Of a stretch of DNA of 64,000 nt, positions 26,024 to 34,460 are shown one piece after another (position 1 is the stretch's first letter; each line of letters starts with the position of its first letter). Position numbers and translations under genes: made by a program. The notes under the pieces were generated by a model. That model was not told the origin of the DNA, searched no databases, and was given only the letters and a program-made list of their open reading frames with translations. The DNA is from Candidatus Brocadiaceae bacterium S225 (GTDB taxonomy: Bacteria > Planctomycetota > Brocadiia > Brocadiales > Scalinduaceae): contig SMSL01000006.1 of NCBI GenBank assembly GCA_007859995.1, forward strand, positions 62,001-126,000, given 5' to 3'.

Positions 26024-26379
26024 TTTCAGGATTACTATTAAAAGTTATAAGATGCACAGTTCTAAACGTTAAAAGTGTGTTTATTTGTAAAAAAATAGTA
26101 TATGTATAGACAATTCATAAGAAGAGACGGTAACGGTATATTGTTAATATTCTATCGATTACTATAGCAAAACCCTTATGGAGATTCTACTTATAAATCA
26201 ATTATGTGATCAGTTACAGGGAGGATATTATAGTATTTCATATAATGACAATAATTTCGTATGATCTATATTTGCATTTAAAAGTAATGCATGATAAAAT
26301 TCTGAATTTTAACGTATAGGGTGTCTCTGTCGGAATATTGTCGGCTGACATTAATACACTTTTTTATGGGAGATGTGAT
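26024..26379. other. 356-base divergent intergenic region
   Basis: It lies between the flavoprotein and trxB. It is AT-rich, and no hairpin, repeat or small gene was recognised. A longer trxB frame opens at TTG 26338, but the ribosome site argues for 26380. Confidence 0.4.
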
Positions 26380-27339
26380 ATGGCAGAGAAGATAGTAATC
26401 ATTGGCTCCGGTCCGGCGGGATGGACTGCTGCCATCTATGCGGCAAGGGCTAATCTTGATCCGGTTGTTTATGAGGGAGAACCTTCAAACATAATGGTAC
26501 CGGGTGGTCAGCTTATGTATACTACTGAGGTAGAAAATTATCCGGGATTTCCCTCTGGTGTACAGGGGCCTGAGATTATGGAACTATTTAAGCAACAATC
26601 TCAAAGGTTTGATACTAAAGTACTTACAGAAGATATTACATCCGTTGATTTCAGCACCCATCCTTTTAAATTAAAGAGTTCTGAAGGCAATGATATAGAG
26701 GCATTGAGCGTTATCATTGCCACCGGCGCAAGGGCAAACTGGCTGAACTTGCCGAATGAACAACGTCTTGCAAAATCTGGCGGTGGAGTGAGTGCGTGTG
26801 CTATATGCGATGGTGCGCTTCCCGGATACAGGGATAAAGTGCTGGTAGTTGTCGGAGGAGGAGATTCTGCAATTGAAGAGGGTCTATATTTGACAAAGTT
26901 TGCAAGTAAGGTAATCCTGGTTCATCGTCGCGATGAACTCAGGGCAAGCCCGATAATGCAGGAACGTGCTAAGTCGAATCCAAAGATTGAATTCAAATGG
27001 AACTCTATCGTTACAGATGTTATGGGTGACAAAATAATCTCTGGAATACGAATTCAAGATACAATTAGTAACGAGGAATCAGAGCTTGACTGTGGAGGGT
27101 TGTTTATTGCAATTGGTCACACTCCGAATACTTCATTTCTTGGTGATAGTTTAGAATTAGATGATAAGGGTTTTATCGGTACTCGTCAGTCATGGAGGAC
27201 AGCTACAAGTACGGTGGGGGTGTTTGCTGCCGGTGATGTCATGGACCCTTATTATAAACAGGCAATTACAGCTGCCGGTACAGGTTGTATGGCCGCACTT
27301 GAGGCAGAAAGATGGCTCACACATGAGGGGTTGGTGTGA
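26380..27339 (+). CDS. trxB: Thioredoxin reductase
   Basis: NADPH-dependent reduction of thioredoxin. From ATG 26380 the protein is 319 residues, the family norm. It has the FAD motif IVIIGSGPAGW (5-15), the redox CAIC (Cys140, Cys143) followed by DG, the NADPH motif VVGGGDSAIEEG and the C-terminal GVFAAGDVMD. The upstream TTG that would add 14 residues is rejected because a GGGAG ribosome site lies 7 bases before ATG 26380 and the family begins right at the FAD strand. It is followed by a bidirectional terminator shared with the convergent peptidase gene. Confidence 0.95.
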   Translation: MAEKIVIIGSGPAGWTAAIYAARANLDPVVYEGEPSNIMVPGGQLMYTTEVENYPGFPSGVQGPEIMELFKQQSQRFDTKVLTEDITSVDFSTHPFKLKSSEGNDIEALSVIIATGARANWLNLPNEQRLAKSGGGVSACAICDGALPGYRDKVLVVVGGGDSAIEEGLYLTKFASKVILVHRRDELRASPIMQERAKSNPKIEFKWNSIVTDVMGDKIISGIRIQDTISNEESELDCGGLFIAIGHTPNTSFLGDSLELDDKGFIGTRQSWRTATSTVGVFAAGDVMDPYYKQAITAAGTGCMAALEAERWLTHEGLV

Positions 27340-27353
27340 TGTATAATCGGGGA

Positions 27354-27387
27354 ATTCAAGGATTGAGGAATTTCTCAATCCTTGAAT
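27354..27387. terminator. Bidirectional terminator between trxB and the M20 peptidase
   Basis: A perfect 14-base stem (ATTCAAGGATTGAG with CTCAATCCTTGAAT) with a 6-base loop fills the 47-base gap between two convergent stop codons and touches the stop of the peptidase gene at 27387. No long T run follows on either side, so efficiency is uncertain. Its position and symmetry fit a shared terminator. Confidence 0.75.
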
Positions 27388-28502
27388 CATTCAACAAGCA
27401 GTTTTCGTTTTAAATAAAGCTCATAGACGCGATAAAATGTTTCCATTGAGCTGATATCTATCCACTCATCAAGTGAATGTAATTCTCCGACAATCGGTCT
27501 GGAAATGATAACGGGAATACTATGGCGTCCAATAAAACGTGCGTCACTTCCGCCATCTTCTTTCTTCTGTATAGTAGGCATGCCTGTTATTTCCTCGGAA
27601 ACTGCAAGGTAGAGAGGGTCTGGTGTAAACCGTGTTGGCTCTGCACTCATTATCGTATGTGTGTCGACTTTGTCTCCTAATATATTGAAGATACGGGTTA
27701 AGATTTCCTTGGTAGTGTGGGGGGTGGGAAAACGTATATCCAGAGTCCCTTCCGCTTCTGATGGTATGCAATTGACAGTTTGATTCGGTGTTTTAATGAT
27801 TGTGAGTGCGCAGGTGGGGTGCCAGTGGTCTTTATCTTTGTTTAAAGAATCAAAGTCTTTCCGCAGACGGGAGACCGCGTCCACAAGTCTTTCAAGGGGG
27901 TTGTCTCCCAGCCACGGACGAGCCGCATGTGCAGAGTGTCCGTTGCATTTAACTGTTAAATGAAGTATACCTTTTTCTTCAATAGTTATCTCATTCAGAG
28001 ACCCTCCGTCAGGTACTAAAGCGACTTCACACCTGAGCCCAATTTCATCAAATAAAAAACGCATGCCTGCATCTCCACCGCGCTCTTCATCAGATGTAAT
28101 TGCCAGCCCGAGTGGCAGGTTATCATGTTTCATATGAAATTCCATAAAAACTTTCAAAAGAATTGCCAGGGGGCCTTTCATATCACCGGATCCCGGTCCT
28201 ATTATCTTACCATCAGTTATATGTGAACAATAGCAATGGGAGTCAGAATGCGTTATAACATCAAGGTGACCGCAAAGCAGGATTTTAGGTTTGTCTATTT
28301 TTTTTGGAAGCACAACTAAAGAAGTAATACCGCGATGATAATGTTTCTTTATGGCGACAGTATCAAGTGATTCTAAGTGGTTGATTATAAACTCAAAACA
28401 GTGTTCGATGTCATCCGGCCGAGACTCATCACTGGGGATCATGATTAAGTCCCTTGTTAATGCCACTAGTTTTTTCTGTAAACCTGTTAAATGTTTTGTC
28501 AT
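27387..28502 (-). CDS. M20-family metallopeptidase (ArgE/DapE-like)
   Basis: A 371-residue zinc amidohydrolase of the ArgE/DapE/ACY1 group. Metal and catalytic motifs are present: LLCGHLDVI (metal His and catalytic Asp), GPGSGDMKG (bridging Asp), TSDEERGG (catalytic Glu pair) and VALVPDGGS. A central dimerisation region with HSAHAARP follows. Family members remove N-acetyl, N-succinyl or other N-acyl groups or cut dipeptides; substrate cannot be read here. It follows the ATP-grasp gene after 123 bases in the same direction, which suggests a make-then-trim partnership. No canonical arg or dap genes are nearby. Confidence 0.85.
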   Translation of the reverse strand: MTKHLTGLQKKLVALTRDLIMIPSDESRPDDIEHCFEFIINHLESLDTVAIKKHYHRGITSLVVLPKKIDKPKILLCGHLDVITHSDSHCYCSHITDGKIIGPGSGDMKGPLAILLKVFMEFHMKHDNLPLGLAITSDEERGGDAGMRFLFDEIGLRCEVALVPDGGSLNEITIEEKGILHLTVKCNGHSAHAARPWLGDNPLERLVDAVSRLRKDFDSLNKDKDHWHPTCALTIIKTPNQTVNCIPSEAEGTLDIRFPTPHTTKEILTRIFNILGDKVDTHTIMSAEPTRFTPDPLYLAVSEEITGMPTIQKKEDGGSDARFIGRHSIPVIISRPIVGELHSLDEWIDISSMETFYRVYELYLKRKLLVE

Positions 28503-28625
28503 TGTTTACTTCTCTTATGATGAAGAATAATTTTTACTATTTCATGGATTAAAAAATTTGTTGTATTTTAATAATGCCTCAACTTTTAATCGTAAATTGA
28601 AATTCTGAAATCTAAGATTTAGTTT

Positions 28626-29990
28626 TCAATCACGATCATAATACCAGCTTAATGGAAGTATAGACTCTATTTGTTTCAGTATGAGCAGGCAGTCATCTAG
28701 GTTTTTTGCAAGACAGAGAAATTGTCCTTTTTCTACATTACCATCTTCATTAATATTAAAGTTTATAGGCAAAACACCTTGCTGCATGCCGGGATGGAAA
28801 AGGTAGCCTGTCTGGTCGAGCATCTTCATTAAGCTTGTATCTTTCAGCGGTCTGGCAAACCGTACATTTCTCATTAACCATGCATCATGTGGAAGGAAAT
28901 GTCTTGCTATTACAGATGGATACGTAGCTCCCGTAATCCGCGCATTTATTTCACACACTCTTACTTCCATGTTGCCACAGTTTTCAACAACCAGGAAATC
29001 AACACTTGCCGTGCCTCTGTATCCCTGTTCGTGAAGCCAGGAGCCGGCAGCCGCTGCCTGACGAAACAATTCTTCGTAAAGCAGGTCTTCCTTGATAAGG
29101 TAAGGCGGAGGTGAGAGATTGCCTTCATGGATGCTATCCGCATTAAGAATCTGCTCCGTAATGTCATAAAGGGATACTGTACTGTCATTCAGGAATAATT
29201 GAATACTGGGCGATCCCATATGACATATATTGGCAACCGTTTCATCAAGCCACCCCTGTACCATACAAGGACCTTCAAAAAAGAAGTGATCCGGAATAGA
29301 ATCAGTATTACCGGAATTAGTTGATAAATTGGTCATGCCAATACCGGAAGCACCGATTTGCGCCTTGACTACCGCCTTTTTATATCCCTTCTTACGGAGT
29401 GTGGCAATACAAGATGGTACATCATCAGGTGACGACGCAGGTAATGTGTCAAACACAGGAAAGCCCTTTTCAGAAAGACTGTTATGGAGTAGGAGTTTAT
29501 TATTTCCCTTTTTACTGCCTTCCAGACTACTTATGGTTGGCTTGTTAAGAGTTTTTGCAAGATTCGTAAGAATACTATCGCTTACAAACCCGTCAACCCA
29601 TGTCGCGTTATGTTGATGGATCATAGTTAGCGTTGGGCTTATTTCATCATGTATTAACTTATCAGCTTGATTATGAAGAGTATCATAAACGGAATGTGAT
29701 AGGATTGTAATCTTAGGAAGACTCAAGTCAAGGTCTTCTTCGAAATAACGTAGCAGTGTTTGGTCAGGGGGCTTTTCCAGTACAAGGAGATTATTATCTC
29801 CTTTGAATATAATATTAATAATCGGTATGAGCCGTCCCCCATAGGTATCAACACCTCTAATCTGCTGTTTAAGTCTGTTCAATCCCTCGATGTTGTCATA
29901 TAAAATTGAATGCATATTGGCAAAGAAAATAACATTTCTATCCCAAAATGCCGGCAATTGTCCTGGTATATTTTTGATTTCTACAGTCAT
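28626..29990 (-). CDS. ATP-grasp family ligase of unknown substrate
   Basis: A 454-residue ATP-grasp enzyme. The nucleotide-binding lysine strand reads KAVVKAQIGASGIGMTNL, the hinge region FFFEGPCMVQGWLDE, and the metal-binding end VRVCEINARITGATYPSV (the Glu/Asn/Arg set typical of the fold). Before it lies a roughly 150-residue domain (FANMHSILYDNIEGLNRLKQQ) that could be the pre-ATP-grasp domain seen in peptide ligases of the pheganomycin PGM1 kind (inference). ATP-grasp enzymes join a carboxylate to an amine through an acyl phosphate. Adjacent to an M20 peptidase, a small amide or peptide product is likely, but unidentified. Confidence 0.72.
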   Translation of the reverse strand: MTVEIKNIPGQLPAFWDRNVIFFANMHSILYDNIEGLNRLKQQIRGVDTYGGRLIPIINIIFKGDNNLLVLEKPPDQTLLRYFEEDLDLSLPKITILSHSVYDTLHNQADKLIHDEISPTLTMIHQHNATWVDGFVSDSILTNLAKTLNKPTISSLEGSKKGNNKLLLHNSLSEKGFPVFDTLPASSPDDVPSCIATLRKKGYKKAVVKAQIGASGIGMTNLSTNSGNTDSIPDHFFFEGPCMVQGWLDETVANICHMGSPSIQLFLNDSTVSLYDITEQILNADSIHEGNLSPPPYLIKEDLLYEELFRQAAAAGSWLHEQGYRGTASVDFLVVENCGNMEVRVCEINARITGATYPSVIARHFLPHDAWLMRNVRFARPLKDTSLMKMLDQTGYLFHPGMQQGVLPINFNINEDGNVEKGQFLCLAKNLDDCLLILKQIESILPLSWYYDRD

Positions 29991-30372
29991 GTTTGTCTCT
30001 ATTAAATTAGTAACAGATTGCTATTGTATCATTATATAATACTGATTGATAGTATTTCACTCGACACCAATCAGGTATGTAAATGTTCAACCGCATGTAC
30101 GTTAAACTAAGATTTCGTTTTTCTGCATTATATTGAGTACCAAAGTATGATTGACGGTTATTTGACGGTTATTAAGATTTTTTGATTTTATCTTGACATT
30201 TTTGGATTTTACCTTTGCCATTATATTGATTAAACCGTACAATCACACCACAAGACTGCTTATTCGTAAGCATGTGTTATTGCCGTACTTATATCGATCT
30301 TAAACAGTGATATCAGCCCGATGAGATTTCGGGTGGAATGGGATATACATAACTCGTGAAAGGGACAATGAA
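29991..30372. promoter_or_regulatory. Upstream region of the molybdoenzyme gene with tandem 11-base repeat
   Basis: In this 382-base divergent gap the sequence TTGACGGTTAT occurs twice head to tail (30151-30161, 30162-30172). The 11-base spacing places both on one DNA face, as for a regulator bound as a tandem dimer. About 30 bases further is TTGACA at 30193, but no good -10 box lies at the proper distance, so the promoter itself is unresolved. A response regulator encoded just downstream could be the binder (inference). Confidence 0.4.
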
Positions 30373-32481
30373 GTGACCGTCCAATGGAAGAAGACAACGT
30401 GTTCTTATTGTGGTCTGGGCTGTGGTTTGATGGTTGGCCTGGATGACGGTAAGGTTGTTGATATTAAAGGGATGAAGGGGCACCCTGTAAACGACGGAAT
30501 GGTTTGTACCTTGCCCGCTAATTATGTACCCATATTTGAGGCAGAGGGTAGATTAAGCGATCCGATGATTCGGCGTGATGGTAAGCTCACACAGGTAAAC
30601 TGGGACGAGGCAATCAATCATGTCGCTGGCGGGTTAAAAGGAATTATTGATAGACACGGCCCGAACTCGATTGCGCTATACATGGGAGGAACGTGTCTCA
30701 ATGAGGAGTATTATATAGCTAACAAATTTATGAAAGCGGCAATTGGTACTAATAACATTGAGTGTACTACGCGCCTTTGTACGTCAAGTTCTGCAATGGG
30801 TTTTATATCGACAATTGGGGCTGATGCTCCGCCTGCCTGTTATGACGATGTTGAAGAAGCAGATCTTATATTTATTGCAGGCAATAATATGGCTGTTTCA
30901 GTTCCCGCAATTTTTGCACGAGTTCGTGCTGCAAAGAAAAAAAATGGAACGAAAGTGATAGTCGTAGATCCACGCAAGACTGAAACCGCTTTAATTGCCG
31001 ACATTCATCTCCAGATACAACCCGGCACTGACGTTGCCTTGAACAATGCATTGGCCCATGTCCTGTTTGAAGAAGGTTATGTAGACGAGGAATCCGTTGG
31101 AAAAGTTGCCTCTGGCCTCAGTGATCTGAAAAAACTTGTAAAAAGGTATGCTCCATTACGCGTCTCCCAAATTACCGGTTGCCCGGAAGACCAAATCAGA
31201 GAAGCCGCCCGTCTCATCGGAAGATCTAAAACAATGCTTGTTTCCTGGTTCCAGGGCTATGGCCATTCAACACAATCGGTATTTAAAAACAATACTTTAC
31301 ATAATCTATGGTTGTTGACAGATAACTTTTGCCGGCCTGGCGCCGGGCCACTATCGATTACCGGTGAATCTAATGCCCTCGGCAACAGGTGGGTGGGAGG
31401 ACTTTCACATTTACTTCCGGGAATGCGTATGGTAATTAACTCACAACACCGGCAAGAACTAGCTGACTACTGGGGAATTCCGGTAGAGAAAATGCAATCG
31501 ACTCCCGGAAGGTCTATTATAGAAATGATAGAAGGTCTCCACTCCGGAGACGTGCGTGCGTTGTGGATTATTTCAGCAAACCCTGCTGCATCTTTGCCTG
31601 ATACGAAATGGGTCAGGGATGGTTTGTCAAAAGCGGAACTGCTTATTGTCCAGGACATATTTCATCCAACAGAATCAACCATGATGGCAGATGTTGTTTT
31701 TGCAGGCGCGCACTGGATTGAAAAGACAGGCACTTTTATCTCATCAGAACGCCGCATAGAACTTGTAGATCAGATAGTCGAATCTTATGGTAATGTAAAA
31801 CCTGATTATGATATTATTTGCAGGATCGCAAACGCAATGGGCTTTGAAAATGATTTCCAATATGCTTCGTCAGAAGAAGTGTTCGAGGAACTTAAGAAAA
31901 TAACTAAAGGACGGTTATGTGATATGAGTGGCGTGACATATGAACGGTTACGCAATAAGGTTGGTCTTCAATTACCATGTCCAACAGAAGACCACCCGGG
32001 AACAGAGCGTTTATTTACAGACCGGCAGTTCCCCAGGCCAGACGGACGTGCTGCATTATTGCCTCGGGAGTACAAGAAGCCATGTGAAATACCGGATAAA
32101 GAATATCCTTATATTCTTATTACCGGACGTTTGCAATGGCATTTCAATACACGTACTCGAACCGGTCGTGTATCCAGTCTTGACTCTAAGGCACGGGACA
32201 ACTTTGTTGAAATTAACCCTGTCACTGCTTCACAACTGGATATAGTTGATGGTGATGAAGTAGAGGTGACTTCGCGAAGGGGGTCGGTTAGTGGCGCTGT
32301 ACGCATTATTGACAGTATGCTGCCAAATACAATATTCATGCCGATGCATTTCGGCAACACATTAAATGTTGGTGATGGAAGACTGGCAAACTTACTTACT
32401 AATCATGTATGCGATCTGCATTCTAAACAACCTGAATACAAGTATAGTGTTGTAAAAATATCTAAAGCAGATCAAACGTAA
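30373..32481 (+). CDS. NasA/NarB-like molybdopterin oxidoreductase
   Basis: A 702-residue molybdoenzyme of the assimilatory nitrate reductase/formate dehydrogenase group. The [4Fe-4S] motif is Cys10, Cys13, Cys17 and Cys45 (CX2CX3CX27C). Cys136 in TTRLCTSSSAMG is the probable molybdenum ligand, as in NasA/NapA. GESNALGNRWVGGL resembles the NasA GEANALG loop, and the C-terminal MPMHFGNTLN region fits the dinucleotide-binding domain. The usual CxKG after the fourth Cys is replaced by CTLPAN, so the conserved electron-path lysine is missing. Start is GTG 30373 (AAAGGGA 8 bases upstream); the nearby ATG 30368 stops after two codons. Nitrate reduction is likely but unproven. Confidence 0.8.
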   Translation: MTVQWKKTTCSYCGLGCGLMVGLDDGKVVDIKGMKGHPVNDGMVCTLPANYVPIFEAEGRLSDPMIRRDGKLTQVNWDEAINHVAGGLKGIIDRHGPNSIALYMGGTCLNEEYYIANKFMKAAIGTNNIECTTRLCTSSSAMGFISTIGADAPPACYDDVEEADLIFIAGNNMAVSVPAIFARVRAAKKKNGTKVIVVDPRKTETALIADIHLQIQPGTDVALNNALAHVLFEEGYVDEESVGKVASGLSDLKKLVKRYAPLRVSQITGCPEDQIREAARLIGRSKTMLVSWFQGYGHSTQSVFKNNTLHNLWLLTDNFCRPGAGPLSITGESNALGNRWVGGLSHLLPGMRMVINSQHRQELADYWGIPVEKMQSTPGRSIIEMIEGLHSGDVRALWIISANPAASLPDTKWVRDGLSKAELLIVQDIFHPTESTMMADVVFAGAHWIEKTGTFISSERRIELVDQIVESYGNVKPDYDIICRIANAMGFENDFQYASSEEVFEELKKITKGRLCDMSGVTYERLRNKVGLQLPCPTEDHPGTERLFTDRQFPRPDGRAALLPREYKKPCEIPDKEYPYILITGRLQWHFNTRTRTGRVSSLDSKARDNFVEINPVTASQLDIVDGDEVEVTSRRGSVSGAVRIIDSMLPNTIFMPMHFGNTLNVGDGRLANLLTNHVCDLHSKQPEYKYSVVKISKADQT

Positions 32482-32492
32482 ATATAATCCCT

Positions 32493-33599
32493 ATGGATAA
32501 TACTCCAAATATAGCTGAGTTAGAATCGACGAAAAGGACGGTCAAATATTTTGAAGGATTATTACGTTCTACTCCAAATGGTGTTGTCGTTACAGACGCA
32601 TCGCTGAATATAGTTTTAGTTAACGAAAGATTCAGCTCTTTCTTTCGACAAAGTTGGCGGGATGTTATTGAGACAAACTTGTTTGTCTGGCTTCAACAAC
32701 TAGATGAAGGATCTATAGAGTTATGGACAAAATTGATGGAAAGTGTCTATCGTGATGGTTATTGTTGTGATGTTAATTTAATGATGACATCAACTGAAGG
32801 TGTAAAGTGTCTAAGTGTTAATGCTTCACTTGTGGCACAGGAGTCTACAGAAGACTATGGCATGATAATAAGTAATTGGCGTGATATTACTAAACAGATA
32901 GAGATGGAAGAACAAATTGCGGCGTCCGAACGTCTTGCCGTTTTGGGTAAGTTATCAGCCAGTATTGCTCATGAAATACGAAATCCCCTGGCTGCAATTG
33001 ATATTTCTGCATTAAACCTGAAAAGGAAGCTCAAAGGTGCAGATAATAAGACCAAGTCTCAAATAGATCGAATAATCAAACAGGTTAAGGAAGCGGTTGA
33101 TACTATCCAAAGCCTGCAAGATCTCGTAAAATTGGAAGCGCCTAACAAAAGAAGATGGGATATAAGCGATATTATTTGGAATGTAATAGACGAGTCAGAG
33201 TTACCACAAAGTGTGCATCTTATTAAATCGATGACGAAAAACGAATTATTCGTAGATGTAGATGAAAAGCAAGTATCTATTGTATTAAGAAATATTTTGA
33301 CTAATGCCATACATGCAATGAATAATCAAGGTACAATCTGGATAAATGCTTACAAGGAAGGAGATGATAATGTCAAGATTTCAATAAAGGATTCAGGATG
33401 CGGCATTACGGCTGAGAACATAAATAAAATCTTTCAGTCGTTCTATGGAACGAAGGTAAAGGGTTTTGGTTACGGGCTTACAATATGCAGAATGATTATG
33501 GAAAAACATGGAGGTACAATTGATGCAAAGTCAGAAGAGGGTGAAGGTGCAACTTTCATATTAAGCTTTCCATTTGCTGATACTGGGCGTTCAATTTAG
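32493..33599 (+). CDS. PAS-containing NtrB-like histidine kinase
   Basis: A 368-residue soluble kinase. An N-terminal PAS (about 15-130: RSTPNGVVVTDASLNIVLVNERF) is followed by HisKA with LSASIAHEIRNPLAAIDIS (phospho-accepting His near 160) and a HATPase (NILTNAIHAMNN, DSGCGI, GFGYGLTICRMIMEKHGG). The AHEIRNPL form is typical of NtrB/AtoS/ZraS-type kinases. It starts 11 bases after the molybdoenzyme stop, so it is almost certainly co-transcribed, and it may report on redox or nitrogen status. It has no membrane segment. Confidence 0.9.
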   Translation: MDNTPNIAELESTKRTVKYFEGLLRSTPNGVVVTDASLNIVLVNERFSSFFRQSWRDVIETNLFVWLQQLDEGSIELWTKLMESVYRDGYCCDVNLMMTSTEGVKCLSVNASLVAQESTEDYGMIISNWRDITKQIEMEEQIAASERLAVLGKLSASIAHEIRNPLAAIDISALNLKRKLKGADNKTKSQIDRIIKQVKEAVDTIQSLQDLVKLEAPNKRRWDISDIIWNVIDESELPQSVHLIKSMTKNELFVDVDEKQVSIVLRNILTNAIHAMNNQGTIWINAYKEGDDNVKISIKDSGCGITAENINKIFQSFYGTKVKGFGYGLTICRMIMEKHGGTIDAKSEEGEGATFILSFPFADTGRSI

Positions 33600-33648
33600 A
33601 TAAAAGACATCATATAACTTGACAGTTTGTAAATCAAAGGAGTTGATT

Positions 33649-34386
33649 TTGAAGACTAATAGAAGGATTCTTGTAGTGGACGATAACATAGACTATTGTG
33701 AAGGTATAATTGACTTTCTGGAAATGGAAGGTTTTGATGCGATAGGAGTGCATGATGGTTTCAAGGCTCTTGAGGCAGTCAAAAAAGAGGTGTTTGACAT
33801 GGTGCTGATGGATGTCAGAATGCCCGGGATGGACGGGGTTGAAACTTTTCAGAAGCTTAAATCTGTTTCTCCTGGAACTCCTACTATTCTGATGACGGCG
33901 TTTGCGGTAGAAAGCCGTATCAGGGAAGCGTTGCGAAATGGAGTATTTGGTGCTTTTCAGAAGCCCGTTGACAATGAAAGACTTCTTTGCAGTATAAAGA
34001 AGTCTTTTCCTGGCGGAGCAGTGGTTATGATAGCTGACGACGACAAAAAACTCTGTTCAAATCTACTTAGTAAGTTTGCTGAAAAGGAATACAGGGGAGT
34101 GGTTGTTAGAAATCACGAAATGGCAATACGTATGGCAAGTGAAAAAAAATTCGATATCATTCTTATTGATATGAAACCGAAAGACATAAATGGCTTTAAA
34201 ACATATCAGAAAATTCGTGATTTTCGGCCTGATGTAAATATTATAATTGTTACGGATAACAAAAAGGAAACTGAAGATCTAATTGATCAGATCCCAAAAA
34301 ATGATGTTTGCGTATTTCTTGAAAAGCCATTAGATATCGATAACCTGCTTGAGGTTGTACAAAAGACACTGGATGATAGGTGCTAG
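33649..34386 (+). CDS. Double-receiver response regulator (REC-REC)
   Basis: A 245-residue protein made of two receiver domains and no DNA-binding domain. REC1: ILVVDDN pocket, acceptor in MVLMDVRMPGMDG, Thr in LMTAFA, Lys in FGAFQKPVD. REC2: MIADDDK pocket, acceptor in IILIDMKPKDING, Lys in FLEKPLD; both seem competent. I prefer the TTG at 33649 because AAGGAG lies 6 bases before it and REC1 starts right after; a longer frame from TTG 33619 exists. It probably acts as a phosphate relay or sink between the adjacent kinases. Confidence 0.85.
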   Translation: MKTNRRILVVDDNIDYCEGIIDFLEMEGFDAIGVHDGFKALEAVKKEVFDMVLMDVRMPGMDGVETFQKLKSVSPGTPTILMTAFAVESRIREALRNGVFGAFQKPVDNERLLCSIKKSFPGGAVVMIADDDKKLCSNLLSKFAEKEYRGVVVRNHEMAIRMASEKKFDIILIDMKPKDINGFKTYQKIRDFRPDVNIIIVTDNKKETEDLIDQIPKNDVCVFLEKPLDIDNLLEVVQKTLDDRC

Positions 34387-34460
34387 AAAATGATCTCTTC
34401 ATAATGTTGGTTATCACCGGATCTGGATTTTACTTGTATTATTAAATTTAGAGAACACAA

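Noticed and set aside
30193-30227. Sigma-70 promoter TTGACA ... TATATT before the molybdoenzyme
   Set aside because: The two boxes are 23 bases apart, outside the accepted 16-18 range, and the 17-base position has no -10 match.
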